DNA of 5,744 bases from Schlesneria sp. Its GTDB lineage: Bacteria; Planctomycetota; Planctomycetia; Planctomycetales; Planctomycetaceae. The translations under genes were made by a program, and so were the position numbers. Shown one piece after another: positions 1 to 5,607 of the stretch (the stretch's first letter is position 1; each line of letters starts with the position of its first letter). Under the pieces are notes generated by a model. The model was not told the origin of the DNA and did not search any database. It saw only the letters and a program-made list of their open reading frames with translations. The stretch spans positions 1 to 5,744 of the forward strand of contig JANXOO010001514.1 of NCBI GenBank assembly GCA_025353525.1, given 5' to 3'.

Positions 1-463
1 TCCCCGTCACCGGGTCGTTCCACCGAAGTCCGGCAGCGGCACCGGGCGAATGGAATTGACTCATCTGATAAAAGACCTCGGCATCGTCGGTCAACGTCTG
101 AAACCCGTGAGCAAAGTGTTCGGGAACGTAGAGCATCCGCCGATTGGAGGCCGAGAGTTCAATTTCGAACCATTTCAGGTACGTTGGCGAATCAGGCCTG
201 AGATCGACGATGACATCGAAAATCGAGCCGGTGGTGCAGCGGACGAGTTTCGTTTCGGCGTGAGGTGGACGCTGAAAGTGCATGCCGCGCAACGTGCCAC
301 GTCGCCGATTGAAAGAAATGTTGCACTGCACCAGATCGGGGTTGAATCCGTGCTGTGTGAATTCCTTTTGGCACCAGCTGCGCGCAAAGAAACCTCGCTC
401 GTCCTCAAGCATCACAGGCTCGATGACGAATGCTCCTTTGAGTGGTGTTTGCTGAATGTTCAT
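1..463 (-). CDS. rfbC: dTDP-4-dehydrorhamnose 3,5-epimerase family protein (RfbC/RmlC-like), 3' end cut by window
   Basis: Reading down from the ATG at 463-461 gives 154 codons with no stop before the window edge. An in-frame TGA lies 21 bases upstream of the ATG, so this is the first possible start. The family is usually about 180 residues, so roughly 25-30 C-terminal residues are missing. Family landmarks are DERGFFARSW (21-30), LRGMHFQ (58-64) with the expected base His62, Lys72, the cupin strand TGSIFDVIVDLR (78-89), YVPEHFAHGFQTL (112-124), Tyr132 in VFYQMS, and LRWNDP (146-151). RmlC enzymes epimerise C3 and C5 of a nucleotide-linked 4-keto-6-deoxysugar. In this cluster the substrate is more likely a CDP-sugar, because rfbF and an rfbG-like gene lie upstream and no rmlA or rmlB is seen. 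It follows the methyltransferase after 142 bp. One oddity: the second Tyr of the usual YYxP region appears to be His138. No good Shine-Dalgarno sequence is visible. The family assignment is firm; the substrate is inferred. Confidence 0.9.
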   Translation of the reverse strand, partial: MNIQQTPLKGAFVIEPVMLEDERGFFARSWCQKEFTQHGFNPDLVQCNISFNRRRGTLRGMHFQRPPHAETKLVRCTTGSIFDVIVDLRPDSPTYLKWFEIELSASNRRMLYVPEHFAHGFQTLTDDAEVFYQMSQFHSPGAAAGLRWNDPVTG

Positions 464-535
464 GGCAACTGTGTTGTTTCCCGGTCAGGTTCCGACGGTC
501 GTGTTGCAGTCTGTTGAATGGCGGTGATCGTTCGT

Positions 536-568
536 CGGGATATCGGTTCGATGCGATGGCGAATCCCG
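536..568. repeat. Imperfect hairpin in the gap before rfbC
   Basis: This lies in the 142-bp gap between the methyltransferase stop and the rfbC start. The arms CGGGAT (536-541) and ATCCCG (563-568) are perfect complements, and an inner TCG (543-545) pairs with CGA (560-562) after a one-base bulge, leaving a 14-nt loop. No T-run follows on the minus strand, so it is not a classical terminator. It could be an mRNA processing or stabilising hairpin inside the operon, or chance. Nothing else stands out in the gap. Confidence 0.3.
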
Positions 569-605
569 GAGTGACTTCCTGCGGTAGTCGCTGGCAATTT
601 GCATT

Positions 606-1871
606 TCACGCAACTCGAACTTCTGGAATCGGAATGATGAATTTTCCTCCGCGTTGACGGTATTGAGACTGTTGCTTCAGAACTTCGTCAGCAAAGTTCC
701 ATGTCAGCAACAGGCAGTAGTCCGGTTGATCGGTCACCAGCCTTTCGGGGTCGCAGATTTTGAGTCGCGTTCCGGGCGTGTAAAAGCCCTGTTTGACAGT
801 ACTGCGGTCGACAACAAAGTCAATGTGCTCAGCACCGATTCCGAAATAGTTCAGCAGCGTACTTCCTTTGGCCGACGCACCGTAGACGGCAATACGCTTG
901 CCCTGGGCCTTGAGTGAATCGAGCAGTCCGACCAGGTCACTGCGCAGCGATTCGACGCGTGCTCCAAACGATGCATACGACGCGGCGTCGCGCACCCATC
1001 CGGATTCGTCTTCCAGCAGTTGAATGACCGAAGGCTGGACGGGTGCCGAATCGGTCGGGACGGCAAAAATGCGGAGCGACCCGCCGTGAATCGGCAGCCT
1101 TTCGACATCGACGATTGTCAGACCGTGATTAAGGAACAGTCGCGAGAGTGCGGTCAGTGAGAAATAGCAGAGGTGTTCGTGGTAGATCGTATCGAATTCG
1201 ACGTGATCCAGCAGGTCTTTCAAATACGGAGCCTCAACGACGACAACTCCGTCAGGCTTGAGCATATTCGCAAACCCCGCGACGACTCCGTTCAGATCAG
1301 CCACGTGAGCGAGTACATTGTTCGCGTGAATGATGTCTGCCCGGTGACCAGCTGCGGCGAGTTGTTCGGCAATCTCCTTGCCAAAAAACTCGCTGATCGT
1401 GCGGACGCCCCGTTCGGATTCTGCGACACGCGCAATATTTTGTGCCGGCTCGATCCCCAGGACGGGGATTCCGGCTTTGTGATACCACTGCAACAGGTAA
1501 CCATCGTTACTCGCGATTTCCACGACGAGGCTTTGAGGACCTAATTGTCGCGATTCTCGCATGCGATCGGCGATGGTTCGTGCATGAGCCACCATCGTGT
1601 CGGAAAACGATGAGAAATACGAATACTCGCGAAACAGGACTTCGGGAGGAACGGTTTCGGTGATCTGAGCCAACGAGCAATCGGGACACCAGGCCAGTTC
1701 GAGTGGCCATGTCGATTCTGTGTACGCGAGTTGTTCTTCTCGCAAAAGTGCATTGGCGAGCGGCGTTTGCCCCAGCGACAGGATCGGGTTCAAGCCGACC
1801 TGGCCACAAATCCGGCAGGCCACATCGTTGTGGCCGGGATGACCGACGGCTGAAGATAATTCGTGTACCAT
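606..1871 (-). CDS. SAM-dependent sugar C-methyltransferase (TylC3/NovU/TcaB9 type)
   Basis: This 421-residue protein has the three-part layout of the C-methyltransferases that act on nucleotide-linked 4-keto-6-deoxysugars. The N-terminal zinc-binding part has CRIC (Cys19, Cys22) and CPDC (Cys62, Cys65). A Rossmann methyltransferase core follows, with SAM motif [12 protein letters not shown] (116-127) and the acidic GIEP (139-142). The YHEHLCYFS motif (230-238) holds the Tyr, Glu and His that in TcaB9 form the active site, and HGGSLR lies at 262-267. A C-terminal nucleotide-binding domain has GASAKG (331-336). Family members methylate carbon 3 or 5 beside the keto group; which one applies here cannot be read from sequence. 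I chose the ATG at 1871 because AGGA sits 7 nt upstream and because about 18 residues before CRIC suits the family. An ATG at 1919 would lengthen the overlap with the dehydratase to 130 bp, and a GTG at 1823 would shorten it to 34 bp. With the chosen start the overlap is 82 bp, so translation is probably coupled. Soluble; no signal peptide seen. Confidence 0.9.
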   Translation of the reverse strand: MVHELSSAVGHPGHNDVACRICGQVGLNPILSLGQTPLANALLREEQLAYTESTWPLELAWCPDCSLAQITETVPPEVLFREYSYFSSFSDTMVAHARTIADRMRESRQLGPQSLVVEIASNDGYLLQWYHKAGIPVLGIEPAQNIARVAESERGVRTISEFFGKEIAEQLAAAGHRADIIHANNVLAHVADLNGVVAGFANMLKPDGVVVVEAPYLKDLLDHVEFDTIYHEHLCYFSLTALSRLFLNHGLTIVDVERLPIHGGSLRIFAVPTDSAPVQPSVIQLLEDESGWVRDAASYASFGARVESLRSDLVGLLDSLKAQGKRIAVYGASAKGSTLLNYFGIGAEHIDFVVDRSTVKQGFYTPGTRLKICDPERLVTDQPDYCLLLTWNFADEVLKQQSQYRQRGGKFIIPIPEVRVA

Positions 1872-2839
1872 GCGATAGTCCTGCGGAGGCCTTCCTCCAG
1901 GGTGAACAGCGGCTGCCAATTCAGGAGTTGTCTGGCTTTTTGAGCGCTCAGATATTGATGAGGAATCTCGTGACTTGCTTCGCCGAGGATCTGGGGTTCG
2001 AGCGCCGAACCCATGATTTTCAAAACGTGTTCGACAATCTGAGTCACCGAAAGCTGAATTTCGGTCGAGAGATTGAAGGCTGATCCGGCGAGTTCCGGGC
2101 GACGGGCGATTTGTTCGGCCAAAAACATGTACGCGGCCGCTCCATCTTCGACGTAGAAGTAATCGCGAACGAACGTCCCGTCGGAACGGATCAGTGGCTG
2201 CTGGTTTCGATGAACTGATCGAATGGTACCAGGGATGATCCGGTTCCAGTTCAGATCACCACCTCCGTAAAAATTTCCACAGCGAGTAATCACCACAGGT
2301 GAGCCGTAGGTCACGGCATACGTCTGAGCGATCAAATCGCTGCATGATTTGCTGACATCGTATGGATGGTTGCCCGCCAGCGGCGTTTCTTCGGTGTAGG
2401 GTAACGTCTTCGCTTCGCCGTAGGCTTTGTCTGATGACGCCACCACGATCTGGCCGACTTTTGGCGAGCGGCGACAGGCTTCCAGCAATTTCCAGGTCCC
2501 GCCGATATTCGCTTCAAAGGTCGAAACGGGATTGCGATTGGCGATCCCGACGATCGTCTGTGCGGCCAGGTGCATGACCGTCGAGATTTCAAATTCGCCC
2601 AGTGCCCGTTCGAGCAGCGCCTGATCGCAAAGGTCGCCCGTGACGACGGTCACCCTGTCGATCATTCGGCTTTGGACGAGTTCGGATTGAGGCGTCCAGT
2701 CGCGGATCAGGCACACGACATCGGCCTCGGCGTCGAGTAAACGACGAACCAGCCACCCGCCGACCAAACCGGTCGCACCGGTGACGAAGACGCGACGATC
2801 GCGCCAAAACGTTCTGTCAAAAGTTCCACTTCCCTGCAT
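1790..2839 (-). CDS. rfbG: SDR-family nucleotide-sugar 4,6-dehydratase, probable CDP-glucose 4,6-dehydratase
   Basis: This 349-residue protein is an extended short-chain dehydrogenase/reductase, about the usual length for CDP-glucose 4,6-dehydratases. The N-terminus [19 protein letters not shown] (11-29) carries the GxxGxxG NAD-binding loop. MHLAAQ is at 89-94, the catalytic SSDKAYG at 135-141 (Asp137, Lys138), and the YxxxK pair is Tyr160/Lys164. [12 protein letters not shown] lies at 189-200. An Asp-Lys pair here matches RfbG, whereas RmlB has Asp-Glu. The reaction would be CDP-glucose to CDP-4-keto-6-deoxyglucose. The C-terminal half differs from classical RfbG: the expected RPWQHVLEPL-type segment reads [10 protein letters not shown] (224-233), as in broader epimerase/dehydratases. 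The nucleotide preference therefore rests mainly on the adjacent rfbF. The frame stays open upstream to 3070, but the ATG at 2839 places the NAD loop at the normal depth and avoids overlapping rfbF. Residues 324-349 are encoded in DNA shared with the methyltransferase start. Confidence 0.82.
   Translation of the reverse strand: MQGSGTFDRTFWRDRRVFVTGATGLVGGWLVRRLLDAEADVVCLIRDWTPQSELVQSRMIDRVTVVTGDLCDQALLERALGEFEISTVMHLAAQTIVGIANRNPVSTFEANIGGTWKLLEACRRSPKVGQIVVASSDKAYGEAKTLPYTEETPLAGNHPYDVSKSCSDLIAQTYAVTYGSPVVITRCGNFYGGGDLNWNRIIPGTIRSVHRNQQPLIRSDGTFVRDYFYVEDGAAAYMFLAEQIARRPELAGSAFNLSTEIQLSVTQIVEHVLKIMGSALEPQILGEASHEIPHQYLSAQKARQLLNWQPLFTLEEGLRRTIAWYTNYLQPSVIPATTMWPAGFVARSA
1879..1882 (-). promoter_or_regulatory. 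Shine-Dalgarno site deciding the methyltransferase start
   Basis: On the minus strand AGGA (1882-1879) is followed by seven bases and then the ATG at 1871. A longer purine run, GGAGGAAGG, lies a little further upstream. Both sit inside the 3' end of the dehydratase gene, so ribosomes finishing that gene pass directly over this site. This spacing is the main reason for preferring 1871 over the earlier ATG at 1919. Confidence 0.5.
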
Positions 2840-2875
2840 GATTACCGCTTCTGAAGTTGAGGATCGAGTCTTCGC

Positions 2876-2910
2876 TGGAGTCCGGGCTTTATGTTGGAGT
2901 TCAGGCTTTA
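2876..2910. repeat. Tandem imperfect 16-bp direct repeat in the rfbF-rfbG gap
   Basis: TGGAGTCCGGGCTTTA (2876-2891) and TGGAGTTCAGGCTTTA (2895-2910) match at 14 of 16 positions with a 19-bp period. They fill the middle of the 104-bp gap between the rfbF stop and the dehydratase start. They could be a decayed local duplication, a protein-binding site pair, or chance. No function is assigned. Confidence 0.4.
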
Positions 2911-2923
2911 ACCTGTCTTTTTT

Positions 2924-2936
2924 GGATTCCGAATCC
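2924..2936. repeat. Small palindrome GGATTC-C-GAATCC just after rfbF
   Basis: Six-base arms flank a single central base, beginning eight bases past the rfbF stop codon in the direction of transcription. It shares the GGATTC/GAATCC arms with the larger palindrome upstream of rfbF (3794-3813). A six-T run lies beside it on the plus strand, so on the minus strand it is followed by As. It therefore does not work as a terminator for this operon. Confidence 0.3.
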
Positions 2937-2943
2937 GGACGCC

Positions 2944-3759
2944 TTACGCTGCTTTGGCTCTCATTTTGATTGTCGGTACGGACACGGCGCGGTCCCATGT
3001 CCGCCAGGGTGCCTCGCCATTCTGCCAAAGGTGCTCGAGATAATGTTTGTCTCGCAGTGTATCCATGCACTGCCAGAACCCGTCGTGTTCGAATGCAGCC
3101 AACTGCCCATCGGCCGCCACGCGACTGAGGGCATCTGCTTCCAGGCTTTCCATGTCGCTGCCGAGGTAGTCGAAGATGCCCGGTTCAAAGACCAGAAAAC
3201 CACCGTTGATCCAGCCTTCGCCTTTGACAGACTTTTCCGTGAAGCAACTGACGATTCCGTCTTCGATCGTCAATCCGCCGAATCGCGCCGGTGGCCGAAC
3301 GGCAGTCACAGTGGCAATTTTTCCCTGCTTGCGATGAAAGGCCAGCAGTTCGGTGATATCGACATTGCTGACACCGTCGCCGTACGTCAGCATGAAAGTT
3401 CCGTCTGTCAGCCACCGCCGCAGCCGCAGCAAGCGACCCCCGGTCAACGTATTCAGACCGGTATCGATCAGATTGACGTTCCATCGATCAATTTCGACTT
3501 CGGTCCGTTTGATCGAACCCTTGTTGAAATCGATCGACAGATTCCCGGCGAGATTGTACCGGTCAAGAAAATAGTCTTTGATAAAATCGCCCATATAGCC
3601 GAGGGCGAGATAGAAATCGTCGCACCGATGGTGCGCGAAGTGTTTCATGATGTGCCACAAGACCGGTTTGCCACCAATCTCGACCATCGGTTTCGGGCGC
3701 GTCGTCGTTTCTTCCTGAAGACGAGTCCCCAGCCCCCCGGCCAGAATGACCACTCGCAT
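2944..3759 (-). CDS. rfbF: Glucose-1-phosphate cytidylyltransferase
   Basis: This 271-residue protein is a typical RfbF nucleotidyltransferase, which joins glucose 1-phosphate and CTP to give CDP-glucose and pyrophosphate. The N-terminal signature [13 protein letters not shown] (6-18) and [18 protein letters not shown] (21-38) form the nucleotide and phosphate loop with its lysine. [14 protein letters not shown] (51-64) is highly characteristic of this family. YGDGVSNVD (126-134) carries the metal-binding Asp, and WINGGFLVF (183-191) and [10 protein letters not shown] (228-237) are further family blocks. Family members are usually about 257 residues; the excess is a short basic C-terminal tail. 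The ATG at 3759 puts the signature loop at residue 6, so the start is secure. Only a weak GGGG lies 7 nt upstream. It is the first gene of the cluster and is preceded by a good promoter (3876-3904). The next gene starts after 104 bp. Cytoplasmic. Confidence 0.94.
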   Translation of the reverse strand: MRVVILAGGLGTRLQEETTTRPKPMVEIGGKPVLWHIMKHFAHHRCDDFYLALGYMGDFIKDYFLDRYNLAGNLSIDFNKGSIKRTEVEIDRWNVNLIDTGLNTLTGGRLLRLRRWLTDGTFMLTYGDGVSNVDITELLAFHRKQGKIATVTAVRPPARFGGLTIEDGIVSCFTEKSVKGEGWINGGFLVFEPGIFDYLGSDMESLEADALSRVAADGQLAAFEHDGFWQCMDTLRDKHYLEHLWQNGEAPWRTWDRAVSVPTIKMRAKAA

Positions 3760-3793
3760 TTTATGCCCCGTACAAATCCTTTTGGGAGCAGAA

Positions 3794-3813
3794 CGGATTC
3801 ATTCGTGAATCCG
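3794..3813. promoter_or_regulatory. Perfect 20-bp palindrome in the rfbF leader
   Basis: CGGATTCA (3794-3801) and TGAATCCG (3806-3813) are exact complements around a four-base centre (TTCG on plus, CGAA on minus). It lies 35-54 bases upstream of the rfbF ATG and, if the promoter at 3876-3904 is right, inside the 5' untranslated leader. It could be an mRNA hairpin controlling rfbF translation or stability, or an operator bound by a dimeric repressor. No T-run follows it on the minus strand, so it is not an attenuator-type terminator. Confidence 0.5.
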
Positions 3814-3875
3814 CACACCTTCAACCTTGCCGTCTCATCAGTATCGACAATGCCGCCGAAGCTAAAGGTTTCTGG

Positions 3876-3904
3876 AATGTAGGAACGCACCCTGCGGATG
3901 TCAA
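3876..3904 (-). promoter_or_regulatory. Sigma70-type promoter for the rfbF operon
   Basis: Read on the minus strand, a perfect -35 TTGACA (3904-3899) is followed by a 17-bp spacer and TACATT (3881-3876), which matches the -10 consensus at four of six positions. The expected start of transcription is near 3869, giving a leader of about 110 nt before rfbF. It sits just after the terminator at 3973-4014, as expected for the start of a new transcription unit. No experimental support. Confidence 0.55.
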
Positions 3905-3972
3905 GATCAGCCGCCATCGTGTCCACTCTGCCGATCGATCCGGTATCACGAAGCGATTGGCAACGATGAGCA

Positions 3973-4014
3973 TAGAAAAGAAACCGCGATGCCCGGTGAA
4001 GAGCATCGCGGCTT
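3973..4014 (-). terminator. Intrinsic terminator of the small-RNA / sulfotransferase side
   Basis: On the minus strand a 12-bp stem (arms 4014-4003 and 3992-3981, core CCGCGATGC/GCATCGCGG plus AAG/TTT with one G-U pair) closes a 10-nt loop and runs into TTTCTTTTC. This is a textbook rho-independent terminator. No T-run follows on the plus strand, so it is directional. It would end the candidate small RNA and also any read-through from the sulfotransferase gene, for which no closer terminator is visible. Confidence 0.82.
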
Positions 4015-4166
4015 CAGGTTGTTCGGCGGGACATCGGGATTGCGACGGTGGAGTCGCAGGCGAATAGGGCGGGATCCAGTAGTGTCTAGCACTCACTGTT
4101 GAATCGATCCGAGCCCTCGCAAAAGGTTTGGCACCTCCGACGGAATCGTATGATGTCTGCCGAACG
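3973..4166 (-). ncRNA. Candidate structured small RNA, about 190 nt, rod-shaped and 6S-RNA-like
   Basis: Positions 4165-4021 fold on themselves almost end to end. Paired arms (plus coordinates): 4021-4027/4159-4165 (7 bp), 4030-4035/4152-4157 (6 bp), 4038-4051/4134-4147 (11 pairs with three evenly placed 1x1 mismatches), then a bubble of 8 against 13 bases (4052-4059, 4121-4133). Beyond it are 4060-4062/4118-4120, 4066-4070/4113-4117, 4072-4076/4106-4110, and an apical hairpin 4077-4084/4090-4098 with one bulged base and a 5-nt loop. That is about 45 Watson-Crick pairs in 145 nt. The promoter at 4173-4201 predicts a start at 4166, one base before the closing stem, and a strong terminator follows six bases after it. 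No open reading frame of useful length lies within it. A long rod, central asymmetric bubble and roughly 190-nt length are known features of 6S RNA, which binds RNA polymerase by mimicking an open promoter. I did not recognise 6S sequence signatures, so that identity is tentative. Alternatives: an unknown regulatory RNA or a decayed inverted-repeat element. Confidence 0.6.
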
Positions 4167-4172
4167 GGCGGG

Positions 4173-4201
4173 GTTATAGAAGCGACTCGAATCGCGATCA
4201 A
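4173..4201 (-). promoter_or_regulatory. Sigma70-type promoter of the candidate small RNA
   Basis: On the minus strand TTGATC (4201-4196, four of six consensus bases) is followed by a 17-bp spacer and TATAAC (4178-4173, five of six). Counting from the -10 box puts transcription start at 4166, next to the first base of the RNA's closing stem. The spacer holds a near-perfect 14-bp palindrome (4182-4195, GCGA-TCGA-TCGC pattern with one mismatched pair) that could be an operator. The promoter begins 62 bp past the sulfotransferase stop. Confidence 0.6.
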
Positions 4202-4263
4202 GCCCGGGATTTCAACATTATGGAAAATTACAAATCGTGGCACACCGGTTCTGAATTGGGGCG

Positions 4264-5478
4264 CTATGTATTTGCAACCGCAGCTTCGTGTTCCGGAAGT
4301 CGGCTGGCGTAGCCATAGCGATCGAATGATGGCTTCCATCGGTTGTAGACCATCCGCATCAGATCCTCGTCCATTTTGAACGAATTCTTGCGGTAACGCG
4401 TCAATTCAGGGAGTTTTTCCTGAATGGCTGGCTCGAGTCCTTCCCACCCCGTGAGATTCAAACCCTGATAGACGCGATGCATTTCGCCGAGCGGATCGAC
4501 TTCGAGATCTTCGAACCGGATTTCGTGCAGATTCCCCTGCGGAATCAGGCTTCGTGTTCTTTCGTAGGTTTCGATGCAGTGCGAATACATCGTCATTGCA
4601 TCGTCCTGCATTTTTTCGTCCATCACAATTTTTGCCAGGCCGTTCTCTGCGAACAGAGTGCGACGCAGGTGCAAGCTGGAACTGAAGACGGCGTAGGGGT
4701 CGCGATAGATGTAAATGAATTTTGCATTCGGAAACATGTCGAGCAACACCGGAATGCGATACGTGTGCGTCGGCGACTTGAAAACGATCGGCTTGTTGTT
4801 TTTGATCGTCAGCTTTTTCAGGAAATACAGGAACGACTCTTTCCAGCGATTCAGTTCATCGGGCGGCAGGCCGGTCAATTCAAAATACCGTTCGTACCTC
4901 GACGGATCAGTGGGGTGTGCCAGCATCAGGTAAGGGGACATCCCGGTCAGAAGCAGCAGAGCGACTTCGTCTTCCTGAGGCATATGAAAACCCGTTTCGA
5001 CGTTGTCCATCGGACGGGTTTTAGGAATCATCCAGCTCGTCAGCGATGTTGCAAGGCGTTCGGTCAGCAGGAAATTTCCCGGAAACAATACTTCGTACAG
5101 ATTCGAAAATCCGAACTGCTTGTCCATAGTAATCAGGTTGTGCAACAGGGTTGTTCCGCTGCGCCAATGTCCGAGAATGAAGACCGGTGCGTGTTCGACG
5201 GTCTGTCGCGCGATCTTGCGACCATAGATCGCCGATTCGCAGTGGTTACTGAAGGAATTGACCACGCTGAATGCGGTCACGGACGCGATCTTGTGCAGGC
5301 GGCTCCAGTGCATCGGCGGTCGCGATGCCAACAGCTTCATCCAGTTTCCAAACGACGACCCGTGCCAAATACTGAAAAATCCCTGCGGATCGAATTTGGC
5401 ACCTCCTGCGCCGATTTTGCCAAGCGCGAGGGGTGTTGACGGCGATTTTGTCGGCGATGACACTCGACAACGTTCCAT
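4264..5478 (-). CDS. PAPS-dependent sulfotransferase family protein
   Basis: This 404-residue protein (from the ATG at 5478) is a sulfotransferase, moving a sulfuryl group from PAPS to a hydroxyl or amine of an unknown acceptor. The 5'-phosphosulfate loop is FILGHWRSGTTLLH (100-113). The 3'-phosphate motif is KFIYIYRDPYAVFSSSL (253-269), with Arg259 and Ser266/Ser267 as the expected phosphate contacts. PQEDE (167-171), FKSPTH (233-238) and RFEDLE (321-326) are further blocks typical of the bacterial group with the GHWRSGTT loop. The N-terminal 30 or so residues are Ser/Thr/Pro-rich and not conserved-looking. There is no clear signal peptide or membrane span, so it is probably cytoplasmic or peripheral. 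A GTG at 5520 with GGAG five bases upstream would add 14 residues; I prefer the ATG, but the choice is open. It lies on the same strand as the sugar cluster but is separated by an RNA-gene-like unit, a terminator and a promoter, so it is probably transcribed separately. The acceptor cannot be inferred. Confidence 0.9.
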   Translation of the reverse strand: MERCRVSSPTKSPSTPLALGKIGAGGAKFDPQGFFSIWHGSSFGNWMKLLASRPPMHWSRLHKIASVTAFSVVNSFSNHCESAIYGRKIARQTVEHAPVFILGHWRSGTTLLHNLITMDKQFGFSNLYEVLFPGNFLLTERLATSLTSWMIPKTRPMDNVETGFHMPQEDEVALLLLTGMSPYLMLAHPTDPSRYERYFELTGLPPDELNRWKESFLYFLKKLTIKNNKPIVFKSPTHTYRIPVLLDMFPNAKFIYIYRDPYAVFSSSLHLRRTLFAENGLAKIVMDEKMQDDAMTMYSHCIETYERTRSLIPQGNLHEIRFEDLEVDPLGEMHRVYQGLNLTGWEGLEPAIQEKLPELTRYRKNSFKMDEDLMRMVYNRWKPSFDRYGYASRLPEHEAAVANT

Positions 5479-5488
5479 TTTAAATTCG

Positions 5489-5607
5489 GTAGGGGTTGGG
5501 CTATCCCGGTAAGTTAGCACGGCATCTCCACGTACGCGAGCCTCGACGGTTCCTGCTTTTCGTCCCCGCGCAATGGCAATCTGCAGTTAAAGGCTTGCAA
5601 CCCCTAC
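5489..5607. repeat. Perfect 10-bp inverted repeat spanning the sulfotransferase start region
   Basis: GTAGGGGTTG (5489-5498) and CAACCCCTAC (5598-5607) are exact complements 99 bp apart. In the minus-strand mRNA the second arm ends ten bases before the ATG at 5478, and the alternative GTG at 5520 lies in the loop between them. They could form a long-range leader stem, but a chance match over this distance is not very unlikely. Confidence 0.35.
5518..5529 (-). promoter_or_regulatory. Alternative GTG start with Shine-Dalgarno for the sulfotransferase
   Basis: On the minus strand GGAG (5529-5526) is followed by five bases and GTG (5520-5518), in frame with the sulfotransferase. The downstream ATG at 5478 has no purine-rich site before it, only an A/T-rich stretch. 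If this GTG is used, the protein gains 14 residues (418 in total). Confidence 0.35.

Noticed and set aside
1872..1919. Methyltransferase start at ATG 1919
   Set aside because: The 1871 start has AGGA at 7-nt spacing, and the extra 16 residues would increase the overlap with the dehydratase to 130 bp.
2840..3070. A 77-residue N-terminal extension of the dehydratase, from an ATG at 3070
   Set aside because: It would overlap rfbF by 127 bp, is basic and low in complexity, and would put the NAD-binding loop far from the N-terminus.
2857..3882. A 341-codon open frame on the plus strand
   Set aside because: It lies antisense to rfbF over most of its length; its protein has no family features, while the minus strand encodes all RfbF motifs. 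It also runs into the rfbF promoter.
3929..3962. A possible 9-bp stem (TGCCGATCG/CGATTGGCA) between the terminator and the rfbF promoter
   Set aside because: The loop is 16 nt and one pair works only as G-U on the plus strand, with an A-C mismatch on the minus strand that is transcribed.
4021..4165. Treating the long inverted repeat as a MITE or insertion-sequence remnant
   Set aside because: No flanking target duplication is apparent, the arms are interrupted by regularly spaced mismatches, and the match to promoter start and terminator fits an RNA gene better. Not fully excluded.
3645..4339. Two minus-strand open frames (93 and 172 codons) across the intergenic region
   Set aside because: They run across the promoter, terminator and structured RNA, have no recognisable motifs, and one overlaps rfbF in another frame.
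4477..5439. A 320-codon open frame on the plus strand
   Set aside because: It is antisense to the sulfotransferase, whose PAPS-binding motifs are intact on the minus strand. The plus-strand protein looks like a reverse-frame shadow.
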